Source of the DNA: Fratercula arctica
Lineage: Eukaryota > Chordata > Aves > Charadriiformes > Alcidae
Length of the DNA stretch: 64,000 bases
Direction: 5' to 3'
Assembly: GCA_947846985.1 (NCBI GenBank)
Contig: CANTUZ010000012.1
Location: forward strand, 21,352,135-21,416,134
Shown: piece after piece, positions 37,288 to 45,211 of the stretch
How positions within the stretch are numbered: the first letter of the stretch is position 1
Layout of the letters: every line of letters starts with the position of its first letter
The notes under the pieces: model-generated
What the model saw: the letters and a program-made list of their open reading frames with translations, nothing else
The model's database searches: none
What the model was told of the DNA's origin: nothing
Program-made: the position numbers and the translations under genes

Positions 37288-37980
37288 GACTCTTACATAT
37301 CAAACAGCAGCATTATACTGCTGTTCTAAAAATAACCTTAATGTTTAATCATCTGCTCTGCACTGTCACTTTCAAACTAACCCGCATTATACCCAGTTAC
37401 ACACAATAGCCATACTGATGTTTTTACAGATACTAAGTTACTTCGTCAGACTTATATCAGGAACATGACTAACTCCCACTCTGACTCACTGCACCAGGAA
37501 GACAGGGAAGTTTTCTGCGAACATCAACACAAAAGAAAAAGGCTTCCAAACAGTTACAGCTCCCACTGAGGAGTTTAGTTTAAACAAAGAGTTTGTTTAA
37601 TTATTCATGCATCCTTTTAATCTGTCAGCATCTAGTCAAGGACAATACCATCTGTCTGCAATGCCTTAGTGAAGGTAACAAAACAAAACAGAGAGCTGAG
37701 CAAATTTTCAAATAGTGGTAATGGAGTAATTTCTTAATAAACTCGCTTTTTATTGCAAAATTACCAGAACTAATGCCTTCTACTGATTTCTTTCTATAAC
37801 ACTAAACCAATGCTTATTCTGCTGGATTAACCACTGGAGGTACGTGTATTCTTCATTTTCTAAACAAGGATATTTAGCATCAGAAATAGAAAGCTACTCT
37901 TAAAATGCAATGGCTTTGTTTGTTTTCTTTTTTCAGCTCTGAGGATGAGAATGGCAAAGCTGGGGAAAAAGGTGATTTAA
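10694..37980 (+). CDS. PALMD: PALMD, palmdelphin (paralemmin family), 8 coding exons, 554 aa
   Basis: Join 10695-10739, 16258-16338, 21737-21867, 30641-30755, 31619-31652, 31746-31856, 32594-33697 and 37937-37980. All boundaries are GT/AG, phases agree throughout, and the total is 1665 nt including TAA. Human palmdelphin, as I recall it, is 551 aa. Residues 1-124 form a charged paralemmin coiled coil starting MEEAELLKERFQAIT and containing KALREKWLLDGLSS. The Ile-Pro-Asp-Leu-Pro-Lys region follows, then MEIKVEKDMKTGE and KVYDDGRKSVYAVSS. The conserved paralemmin motif EPVTMIFMGYQ is at about 411-421, an acidic Asp-rich run at 449-457, and the C terminus is LGKKVI. Palmdelphin is a cytosolic or membrane-associated protein linked to cell shape and actin. 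Unlike paralemmin-1 the spliced form has no CaaX box. An intron-retaining form would have one (see separate entry). The start is fixed by family similarity and by the acceptor one base upstream. Confidence 0.95.
10695..10739 (+). CDS. PALMD: PALMD coding exon 1 (start codon)
   Basis: It encodes residues 1-15, the N-terminal tip of the coiled coil. The acceptor TTTCTAG ends at 10693, one base is left before ATG, and the donor GTAAGT begins at 10740. The exon ends on a codon boundary. Confidence 0.93.
10740..16257 (+). other. PALMD: PALMD intron 2
   Basis: About 5.5 kb of AT-rich intron. It contains A-rich tracts near 11284-11315 and 15019-15085, a 24-bp tandem duplication at 15187-15237, and a T-run before the acceptor region near 16190-16206. 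No exon or named repeat is seen. Confidence 0.7.
15187..15237. repeat. 24-bp direct tandem duplication
   Basis: The unit AAAACATACCAAGAAACAAG plus TGCA occurs twice in immediate succession (15187-15210 and 15211-15234) without mismatch, followed by AAA of a third unit. Identical copies suggest a recent slippage or duplication. Confidence 0.9.
16258..16338 (+). CDS. PALMD: PALMD coding exon 2
   Basis: It encodes residues 16-42 (DKRKLQEEITQKRLKVEEEK onward), a highly charged heptad-like coiled coil. The acceptor is TTTGTAG at 16257 and the donor GTAAGT at 16339. Length is 81 nt, in frame at both ends. Confidence 0.95.
19033..19050. repeat. C-rich tract (C8 G C9)
   Basis: A near-pure C run on the + strand, interrupted by one G at 19041. 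It is isolated in AT-rich intron sequence. Confidence 0.9.
19384..19415. repeat. 14-bp tandem repeat, about 2.3 copies
   Basis: The unit CTTTGCTAGAAGTG occurs at 19384-19397 and 19398-19411, followed by CTTT of a further partial copy. Confidence 0.85.
21737..21867 (+). CDS. PALMD: PALMD coding exon 3
   Basis: It encodes residues 43-86 (first two bases of codon 86). It includes the family signature KKALREKWLLDGL and a Glu/Gln-rich coiled-coil stretch. The acceptor is CATCAG at 21736 and the donor GTAAGG at 21868. Length is 131 nt. Confidence 0.95.
25455..25550 (+). mobile_element. Possible MIR/CORE-SINE remnant
   Basis: The order of short matches (TTTACAGAT, then a GAATGGAGGCA-like block, a CTGGAGTCA-like block, and AACTAGGAATTTAAGTAGG) resembles the 3' core of mammalian-wide interspersed repeat SINEs, which survive as rare, highly diverged copies in birds. 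This is a memory-based match with many mismatches, so the call is tentative. A RepeatMasker run with ancient-amniote libraries would decide it. Confidence 0.35.
27558..27581. repeat. T24 homopolymer
   Basis: A pure T run on the + strand in PALMD intron 4, preceded by a C/T-rich segment. Confidence 0.85.
30641..30755 (+). CDS. PALMD: PALMD coding exon 4
   Basis: It completes codon 86 and encodes residues through 124, with LEKEIEALEREEMEVSAKEE and then a Lys/Glu-rich helix ending in EDIIK. This is the end of the coiled-coil region. The acceptor is GATTACAG at 30640 and the donor GTTAGT at 30756. Length is 115 nt. Confidence 0.95.
30756..31618 (+). other. PALMD: PALMD intron 5
   Basis: An 863-bp intron with no recognised element apart from a short CT microsatellite near 31263-31273. 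Overlapping chance ORFs lie at 30837-31148. Confidence 0.75.
31619..31652 (+). CDS. PALMD: PALMD coding exon 5 (34-nt microexon)
   Basis: It encodes SVKTEKAEVEK plus one base of the next codon (residues 125-135). The acceptor is TTCCTAG at 31618 and the donor GTATGT at 31653. The length is not a multiple of three, so skipping it would shift the frame. The following intron is only 93 bp. Confidence 0.92.
31746..31856 (+). CDS. PALMD: PALMD coding exon 6
   Basis: It encodes about residues 136-172, including the conserved Ile-Pro-Asp-Leu-Pro-Lys segment and an acidic DDEEKRK end. The acceptor is CTCAG at 31745 and the donor GTACTG at 31857. Length is 111 nt. Confidence 0.95.
31857..32593 (+). 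other. PALMD: PALMD intron 7
   Basis: A 737-bp intron. No repeat or exon is recognised. The reading frame of the following exon stays open for 15 codons into the intron from a chance ATG at 32548, which is not part of the spliced message. Confidence 0.75.
32594..33697 (+). CDS. PALMD: PALMD coding exon 7 (large exon, conserved paralemmin motif)
   Basis: This 1104-nt exon encodes about residues 173-540, two thirds of the protein. It holds ALFAMEIKVEKD, KVYDDGRKSVYAVSS, EVEDLLRQATEKNS, YHEPVFANKFCRP, the paralemmin motif EPVTMIFMGYQ (nt 33307-33339), an Asp run from (GAT)6 at 33421-33438, SEKPAYHPIGHYSQVYQP, and PHKNSISLREQEERL. The acceptor is CAACAG at 32593 and the donor GTAACA at 33698. 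The central Pro/Ser/His-rich region is probably disordered. The donor departs from the best consensus (GTAACA), which fits the possibility that it is sometimes ignored. Confidence 0.97.
33698..33741 (+). CDS. PALMD: Alternative PALMD C terminus by intron retention, CaaX-type tail
   Basis: If the donor at 33698 is not used, the frame continues for 14 residues (GNRKGQSCHCCSLM) to TAG at 33739-33741. The end is Cys-Ser-Leu-Met, a CaaX box with Met in the last position (typical of farnesyl transfer). It is preceded by Cys-His-Cys, which could be palmitoylated, and by a basic Arg-Lys. Paralemmin-1 and -2 end in closely similar cysteine clusters. Palmdelphin is usually described as lacking this anchor. 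The open frame and motif are seen directly; expression and lipidation are inferred. Confidence 0.5.
36590..36715 (+). mobile_element. Possible degenerate CR1 fragment
   Basis: Short blocks in CR1 3' order are seen: an AGACAT-like block, then TGTGGAACAGGCTCTCAAAG and an AAGGTCCAAG-like block. They resemble the conserved NRLP region of old CR1/L3-type elements. Many mismatches make this tentative. Confidence 0.3.
37257..37286. repeat. G30 homopolymer
   Basis: Thirty consecutive G residues on the + strand in the last PALMD intron, about 650 bp upstream of the last exon. It has obvious G-quadruplex potential. It could also be an assembly or base-calling artefact, or have an uncertain length. Confidence 0.9.
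37937..37980 (+). CDS. PALMD: PALMD coding exon 8 (standard C terminus and stop)
   Basis: It encodes ALRMRMAKLGKKVI and TAA, the palmdelphin C terminus known from mammals. The acceptor is TTTTTTCAG at 37936. It joins in phase with 33697 (split codon G|CT, Ala). The coding part is 44 nt, the same as the alternative tail. Confidence 0.95.
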
Positions 37981-38440
37981 CAGCTGTAATGACATGGAAG
38001 TAAAATTTACTACTCCAAGCAGAATAAAGCTGAGAAGAATTTCTTCAACACACTTTTTTTGGATCGTAATGTTTTGCTCCTCTGTTTTATGCATCTGGGT
38101 TATTTTGCCCTCTGCATAATCCAATGGACTTGAACAGACTTATAAATTTGACCAACTGCCACATACACATAGATCACATCCTGGATTTTGCTGAAAGTAG
38201 TGGAAGGTTACCTAAGACCATAAATGCAGTGTATATGCAAGCATGAAGATATGTGTGTACCTGTTCCCACAATCAGGAATACATTGTTGCTATATACATA
38301 GAGCAGATAAACACCCATCTCCATGGAACTTCACAGAACATTGTTTCACTTCAAAGCGTGCCAATCTACCTGATTTTGATTGAAAATGCCATCCCAGCAT
38401 TTTTCTGGTAAAAGCACTGGTTAATAAAAAACTAAACATG
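37981..38440 (+). other. PALMD: PALMD 3' UTR, candidate poly(A) signals
   Basis: Sequence follows the TAA without further coding potential. Canonical AATAAA hexamers occur at 38023-38028 and 38423-38428. The second is the more plausible end, giving a 3' UTR of roughly 450 nt, but longer UTRs cannot be excluded. RNA 3' end data would settle it. Confidence 0.45.
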
Positions 38441-39521
38441 AGAGATCAGAGCAGGAAGAAATGAAAATATAAAAGCTGGTTTCCAAGCATATCACCTTGC
38501 CCAAAATTTAAAGCATTCCTTTTTAAGTGACAGCAACACAAACCAAAAATAGTTCAGTCAGCTTTTAAATATTTAGCCACTTTGTAGAGCTCCACAGTCC
38601 ACCCACCCTTCTGTTTTATGTATGACGGTATAGCCATCCTCAGACCCTGCTCGCTCCCCCAAGCCACATACCTGCTGCCCACCCATAAGCTCACAGACTG
38701 ATCCTGCGCATAACGCTATGACCTCCCAAGCACGGTTTCACCTCCTAGTTTGCCACAGAAAACCCTGCTTTTCCAGGAAACTGGTTGCCAGACAGGCAGT
38801 GCCTGTCCATCAAAAAATAAAAAAAAAAAAAAAATAAAGTGCTGCTTAGCACACTGGTTTCAGTTGGCCAGGAAAGCTAAAATTAGCGCAAGCCTCCATT
38901 CAGAAATACTGAATTGCCAATGGCTTGTCCTGCAGCTGCAACAGAAGGTCTGTTACAGGTGCAGCCAGCGCTGGGCACAGCTCTACAGCAAGGTCCAAGG
39001 CTCCCACCAAGGAACAGGTTATTTCTTTCCACATGAGAGAGGAGCTAAGGGCCCTTAAAACAGCCATAAATACAATTACATATAGAAAAATCACATGCGA
39101 ATCAGATTTTTCCAGTACATCCTTCTTGCAGGGAAAAAGTGCCTACTTACATCCTTTTATTCGAATCAGTATGATAGCTTTATTTTGCTAGGTCTTAGCC
39201 TGGTTTCAATCACTAAACAGATAAAGCTCAGGTTGCGTTACTCTAGTAGAGCTGACTCAAATTATACACCAGCAAAATACAACCATGATTTTTTTGCTGG
39301 TCTTCCTCGTTTCAAGGCAGGAAACTGAAGCTACTACCTCATACTGAGGCAGGATGGTAGTAATCAGCTGACTTGTAGCCTCTAAACTCTTGGTGGCTTC
39401 CAGTCTGAAGCGGGTAATAATCTCAAATTTTTGGACTTGTCAGAGATGGTTACCTGGAGAGTGGAATAGTAAATAAGAACAAATAAATTTAACTATATTA
39501 CATTTTCTGTGTCTATCCTCT

Positions 39522-39527
<6 letters not shown>

Positions 39528-39565
<38 letters not shown>
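39528..39565. repeat. (TA)n microsatellite, about 19 units
   Basis: A perfect alternating TA run in intergenic DNA, likely length-variable. Confidence 0.95.
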
Positions 39566-39571
<6 letters not shown>

Positions 39572-39884
39572 AATGGTTTTTTTTCCCCCTTATGTTTCTT
39601 CTGTTATTTGTTTGGTTACGAGAGCAGCAGAGGGAACCACCTTCAACCTTCCCCCCCCCCTTCTTTTTCTACACAACCTCAAAGGTTCTTAACAGGATAC
39701 ATCAAAGAGTGAGAGAGTAGGAGAGTGGCATGAAGTAGTCGTGAGCAGTTTTTCTAACAGCAGCAGGCTGCTATGGACACTCATCCCCTGCCTTCCTTTA
39801 ATCTGTGCTATTAAAATTAAATGATCTGGAAAGGGGGGGAAAAACATGCTGCTGCCAACATAATGTTATTCAAAGTAGTTTAAA

Positions 39885-39970
39885 AGAAAGGAGACTGAAG
39901 GGAGACCTCACAATAGTGAATGCATAGTAAATCTACAGGTCAAATTCACTACTGATACATGAAAAGTAAT
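39885..39970 (+). mobile_element. Possible degenerate CR1 fragment ([10 protein letters not shown] region)
   Basis: AGGAGACTGAAGGGAGACCT followed by CACAATAGT resembles the CR1 block that encodes Arg-Arg-Leu-Arg-Gly-Asp-Leu-Ile. The flanking sequence has decayed. The same block appears in clear form in the young copy at about 5709-5735. Confidence 0.4.
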
Positions 39971-40039
39971 GTAAAAAAAAATAACCTTAACCATACACAG
40001 CACAAGTAGTAGCCGTTAAATTGGTGTTACAAACCTCTT

Positions 40040-40440
40040 GGCTAGGAAGCAGAACACCTTGGCATTATTTTAGACAGTCCTCTGAAAATACCAACTCCAT
40101 GCTCAGAAGCCAGGAAAATCAAGAGAGCTTTAGGACTCGGGGAAGGCATGGAAAATAAATCAAAACACAACTGTGGCATAGTACTTAATAACTTAAGTAT
40201 TTGGTCACCCCATCTCTGAAGAGACAAATAGAGAAGGGTAAGGAAGATTACTGGAAGTGTGAAATGGCTAAATACAGCAGCAGTCATACATGGAAAAAGA
40301 GTAAGGCACAGACATGAGAGGCCTAGAGAACTGTGATAAAGGCAGGAAGGTAAAACCAAAATACAGATCATTGAACAATGATATCAAGAAGCAGGCTTAA
40401 AACAAAAAAACAAGCAGCATTTTCTCACAATGACCAAGTA
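40040..40440 (+). mobile_element. Ancient CR1-type LINE fragment (reptile-like subfamily)
   Basis: Several blocks occur in the order of the 3' third of CR1/L3-like elements: a TCTCTGAAAATACC-like block (about 40078), AAATAAATCAAAACA (about 40151), TTTGGTCACCCCATCTCTGAA (about 40199-40220) with AATAGAGAAGGGTA after it, and GCAGGCTTAAAACAAA then TTTTCTCAC near 40393-40428. No ORF survives, so this is an old copy. The call rests on remembered consensus sequence, and subfamily assignment needs a library search. Confidence 0.55.
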
Positions 40441-42372
40441 AATGGGAGGGCAAAAGAACTACAAAAGCATTAATAGATTACTTTTTTTTTTTAATAATTC
40501 ACTGCACATTTCATAGATAAAAATCCAATCACTGCAAAAGTTGATGGTCCAGCTGCAGTTTCTAGCTTAGTACATCCTCGCACAGATTCTGGCAAGTAGC
40601 AAGGAGATCTTGCTGGGAAGAGAAAAGTATTGCTGCAGTCTCGTTACACATCTCTTGGTCTAAGCACTCATTCCTACTGCTTCTGGAGACAATACTGAGC
40701 TCAGTAGATCTCTGTTCACTTTGTGCCAGATAAATCTGAACTGTCCCACATTAATACACTAGCTATGTAGCAGCATGGATATCAGATCATTAGTTTGGAG
40801 GCACAGAGACCCAAAATAGAGCATTCAAGAGTTGCGTGCTTCTGGGAAGCAGGGATGTTCATCATCCGAGTGCTGCAGTCCCAGCTTGCCCACATCACAT
40901 ATCAACAACAACAGAATTTCAAGAAGGCAAATCATCTTCCTCACGTGTCAGTAGAGATGCCGTGCAAAATTCCAATTCATCATTAAAGCCAAACGAATTC
41001 TAGGGTCCAGCAAGACAAAAGTCTTTCTGCAACAAAGCCAAAGCTGCAGTCCTTCTTAGTGCAGTATCATTTGTCCACGATGACTACCACAGATACCTGG
41101 TTCAGTGTGACGCACGTGTTCAGCTTTTGTGGTTTGCAATATGTAAAGTCACTTTTGCACAGTCCGAGGAAGAGCAGGAGAAGCTATATAGTGGTTGAAT
41201 TAGCTCACATATGAGCTAAACCAGATGGTACCAAGCGTGTTCTGAAGCACCTGTCCTGTGCCAACTCTGCTGTGCCACTCCCTCGGGTAGGCGAATGCAA
41301 CAGCTCCCCTCTTCACACACACACATCTTTTAGAGAAGATGGCATCAGACTGATGTGAGCAAAGAATTCAGAATTACTAGCAGATCATCCCTCTTAACCA
41401 TTCTTCTGTTCACTTGGGATCTTTCGCCTGCACTGAAGGTCTAAAATCACTGAGATGTTAACTTCTGCATTGAAATGCAGAAGACTGCAGTTTTTCCTCG
41501 ATGATTGCCATTCATCTTAAGGTGTTTGGAAAGGGACTTATCCATGTCGAGCACAGTTTATACACAGGACAAAAGAAAACAGGCCATAACTGTTCAAACA
41601 AAAGCCTAAGCATAGACATGAAATAAACACCCATTTCATAATGTCCATCTGTGTGAACTGGCCTGAATTGAAGAGCGAGTTTCTTAATAAAGCTTGACGG
41701 TTTTTCTGATTAGTTCATCTAGAAACACTTCCTCTTTTGGACATCCTTTACACATTTCAACCTCTCACTGACAGATAAAAGAAAGCAAGCAAAACAAAAT
41801 CTGTTATTTGAACAAGAGCGCCACGTAGTGTTACAAACCACAACAGAAAACAAAAGGCAGAGAATCTCTCTCTAGCCTTCCCAAACCTGAGCAAAGGAAA
41901 AACATGTGCATTATTACACTGAATATGAAGTCTCCCCATCTTGTGATTTTTGACAAGACAGAAAACAGTGTAGCATTCAGTGTAAGGAAGAAAAAGCAAG
42001 CACACCTTTTCTTAGGTCATTCTGCAGCCTGCATGTCAGCTAGCAAAAGGAAAAAAAAAATAATCAAGTAAAGCAAAGTAGCAGGAAATTCCATTGCATT
42101 TGAGCTATTTGCATCAGTTAGTTTTTGTTCAAAACATATACAAGAAACATGATTTGTAGTTAAGTCAAGAGCAGATGACTGGTATTTGGAGGCTGCACCT
42201 AACAACTTAAAACAGTAAACTACTTGTTGTGAGACTGATCACAAGTTTCTACTTGACTGGGAGTGTTTGCCTGTCTAGAAGAACCCAAAAAGAAATATGC
42301 TAATGTTGATTTGTCATCACAAGTTTAATCTGAGAGTAAAAGAGAACACTGAAACTGTCTTGATCTTTTCTT

Positions 42373-42933
42373 GTGAAAAAGTTTTCTTTACTTCAGTGGG
42401 ATTCCTTTATGAAGCAAAGCAATGGGAATTTTCTTCTATACAATATTTTATCATTCAAGAAAAAAAACCAAAAGATATATATACACACACCAGCCACCAT
42501 TTTCTCTAGAACCAACCTGCCACCTATTTTCCTGCTGATATCAAACACTTCCATAGACTTTTTCTTTGTTTTCAAAGGAGTATACCAGAAACTTTGGAAG
42601 ACACTAGAATACTATGACGCATTGCTTCCTCTTACTAGTCATGCAGGAACATGTGAACAAACATTGCACAAAATTAACAAGTCTTTCCATCAAATAAGTT
42701 ACAATACTGCACATAAGGCCTCACATAAACTATGCAATATTGCTAGCACTGGGAAGGAACAAGTTATCCAAAGAGCAACTGACAATTTTGCCAACTTTAA
42801 AGCTGTATTAGATATGGAACAAGGATCTTTTTTCTTCTTGATGAAAAGAAGCTCTATATTACAGAGAGAAATTATTTTAACATTCAATTTCAATAAGAGG
42901 TTCTCCAGGAAGCATTTAGATAGCTTTAATTAA
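42373..42933 (+). other. Unexplained 186-codon ORF in the intergenic region
   Basis: An uninterrupted ATG-to-TAA frame rich in Lys, Phe, Asn and Ser, with no domain, signal or repeat that I recognise. It lies antisense to the region downstream of FRRS1, possibly overlapping its 3' UTR. Composition follows the local AT-rich DNA, and a shorter overlapping frame opens at 42297. It is most likely chance or a decayed insertion. It is recorded because it is much longer than other noncoding ORFs in the window. Confidence 0.15.
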
Positions 42934-45118
42934 TAAAACATCTGCAAAGAAAACAGTCCATTTTGCTGCTAGGCAAAACTATTCTTTTTTAGTTTCTATT
43001 TGACAGCATTTCCACCTCACTAAAAGAGACAAAAACTTTTATTAAGATATTTACATTCAAGTTTTAAAAAACCTGTGTTCATTGTCACATGAAAATGAAA
43101 CAACACACAGTACAGCTATTGTATTACGGAAAGAATTTGGCATTAGCTTTAATTTAAAAAGACATCATTGTGCCTAGGTTGAAAGATTTTCTTCTATAAA
43201 CTCATAGTATACAAAAGAGTCCCCCAAAACTTTAGCGCTAGATGGGCCTCTGATTCCCAGGCTTTCAAGATCAGAGTTCCCTAAAAAACCCACAAATCCA
43301 CACAGTTAGATCTCTACTTCCTGCCCTTCAGTCTGGATTTTGCCATATTTCTTCATAGTCCCCCACTCCCAATCTGCACATCACTTTTCCAACTTCCAGG
43401 AGGAAGGGGGGGAGCGATTCAGTTTACACTCACTTGTACTCTGCTGCTGACAAAGGGATTAATCCCAGCTCTATAAATGCTCTTATTGCTACATCAGTTA
43501 CTTGAGCAGCCAAAATGAGGATCACTGACTACTTGTAGCTTTCTGAATATGACTTGTCCCTGCAACGGGCTGCACTGTGGATGTGGGGAGATGGAGGAAG
43601 AGACAGAAACAGACAGCTTTAGTAAATGGAGAGAACCACTACCTGAGCCACATGTACGAGTATGTTAGAGCTGGCCATCAGGTAGCACAGAGATGTTGCT
43701 CTAACAGTCTGTACAAAGCCAGGCCCCGTTATTTACTATTCTATCCAATACTCCAACACCTTCATTCCCAGCTAGCTTAGTAGCCCTAGGCTGAAGACAT
43801 ATCTTGAAGTGTTAACAACTAAAAATTGATACTTTCCAGTATCAAAAATGAAGAAGTGTGGAAGCAACCTGTTCAGAGCAGCAAAAAACAAATGCAAAGC
43901 ACTGTACTGCATGGCACATTAAGGGTTCATTTCCAAGATGCCATTTCCATATTCAGGCAAGCCATGAACCAAAGAAGTTAAACAATATAGTCTCTTTCCA
44001 TTCCCTGTACCTAGTTCATATATTTAGATAAGTATTTTGACGACTAAAAAAAAAAAGCCCTCCCATGTTCTTATAAAGACAGTTCTGTCTCCTAGATATG
44101 TCAGCTCAAAGGACTCTCGCTTAACTTTAACAGAAGTTGCTTTTCCTGAAGTCAAACCAACTCCTAATCTACATTTCGCTCAATAGTACAAATAAAACCG
44201 CAACATTCCTGATCAAATATTTTCACTTCCATTTAAGCATCAAGTGGCATAAATCCGCCTTATTCACACACACAAAAAAAATAATTTGGAAGCCACAAGC
44301 AATCAAACACAGCAAAACACAGAAATCCATACACACAGATAGGTTCTTCGTGCTTGAGTTTTGGGTAAGTACAACTAGTTTTAATGCACTTACATTGCAA
44401 ACAGGTTTTCTCTTTATGGTTTAGAAGCACTGAGGGGCACTGGAGAGAACAGTATTTTGAGTGAGGCAAATGGTGGTTTTACTGAAGGACTGAAGTTCCC
44501 AAACCTATATGCTTGTGCAAGTGTACTGCTCTTAGAGCAGAAAGAATATTTTTTGCATTTAACTGCAAAGACAGACAACAGGATTTAGCTCATGCATCCA
44601 TCTGCATTTGTGACAGGTTTTCACTAAGGTGTGGTGGTGGATTTTTTAATGCACAAAACTGTCATGAGCAGGAGGTTGTCACATCACATGCCAGTAGAAC
44701 ACAGTAGAGTGAACAGACATGGTAAGATTCCTGATCAATCTTTCCAGTTTTCCCAGTAACGTTCACAAAAGGTTTAGGGAAATGACTATCAAAACAGCAT
44801 TTTCAGCACATCTTCTCAATCTTCTTAACCTATAAGCTTCAATCAAGTTAATTACCACACTTAAAATAGAGACTTAATTTCTTACTCAGGCAAAGACTCC
44901 CATTAAAAGTCCCATCAGAAGACAGCTTTTGTAAGACTGCAGCATCCTTCTATAGATTTGAATTCAAGTTCTCCCTAACACTGAGTATGATGCACATGTG
45001 CTATTATTCTTCAATTATATCTTCAGGGAGATGCTGGGGGGAAATCTGTAATAGAAAGCATTCCTTGCAGGTTTTTCAACTGCACAATATTTCATCACAA
45101 AATTCTCAATGACTTATT

Positions 45119-45211
45119 TCATATTTGGTTGATTGATGCCAGGAAGGCAATGAGGAATATTGCATTGCCACAGACATAGATGGTTAACACAATCTGTTTA
45201 AACAGACGACC
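45119..45211 (-). CDS. FRRS1: FRRS1 coding exon 15 (stop codon)
   Basis: It encodes residues 564-593, the last hydrophobic helix (IVLTIYVCGNAIFLIAFLAS) and a short tail. The stop TGA is at 45121-45119. The acceptor CTCTTGCAG lies just above 45211. Confidence 0.93.
   Translation of the reverse strand, partial: GRLFKQIVLTIYVCGNAIFLIAFLASINQI

Larger units (their letters stand above)
33742..37936 (+). other. PALMD: PALMD intron 8 (or 3' UTR of the intron-retaining form, first part)
   Basis: About 4.2 kb between the large exon and the last exon. The first part would serve as 3' UTR for a CaaX isoform. A TTATAATAGAAGG segment near 34409 is not a standard poly(A) signal, and no clear AATAAA was found close to 33741. 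It contains a possible old CR1 fragment at about 36590-36715 and the G30 run at 37257-37286. Confidence 0.6.
38441..45118. other. Intergenic region between convergent PALMD and FRRS1, including FRRS1 3' UTR
   Basis: About 6.7 kb with no recognised gene. The right end must contain the FRRS1 3' UTR (- strand, starting at 45118). Possible minus-strand poly(A) signals are ATTAAA at 44650-44645 and AATAAA at 43043-43038; neither is proven. The region holds a TA microsatellite at 39528-39565, old CR1-like fragments at about 39885-40440, and an unexplained 186-codon ORF at 42373-42933. Confidence 0.6.
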
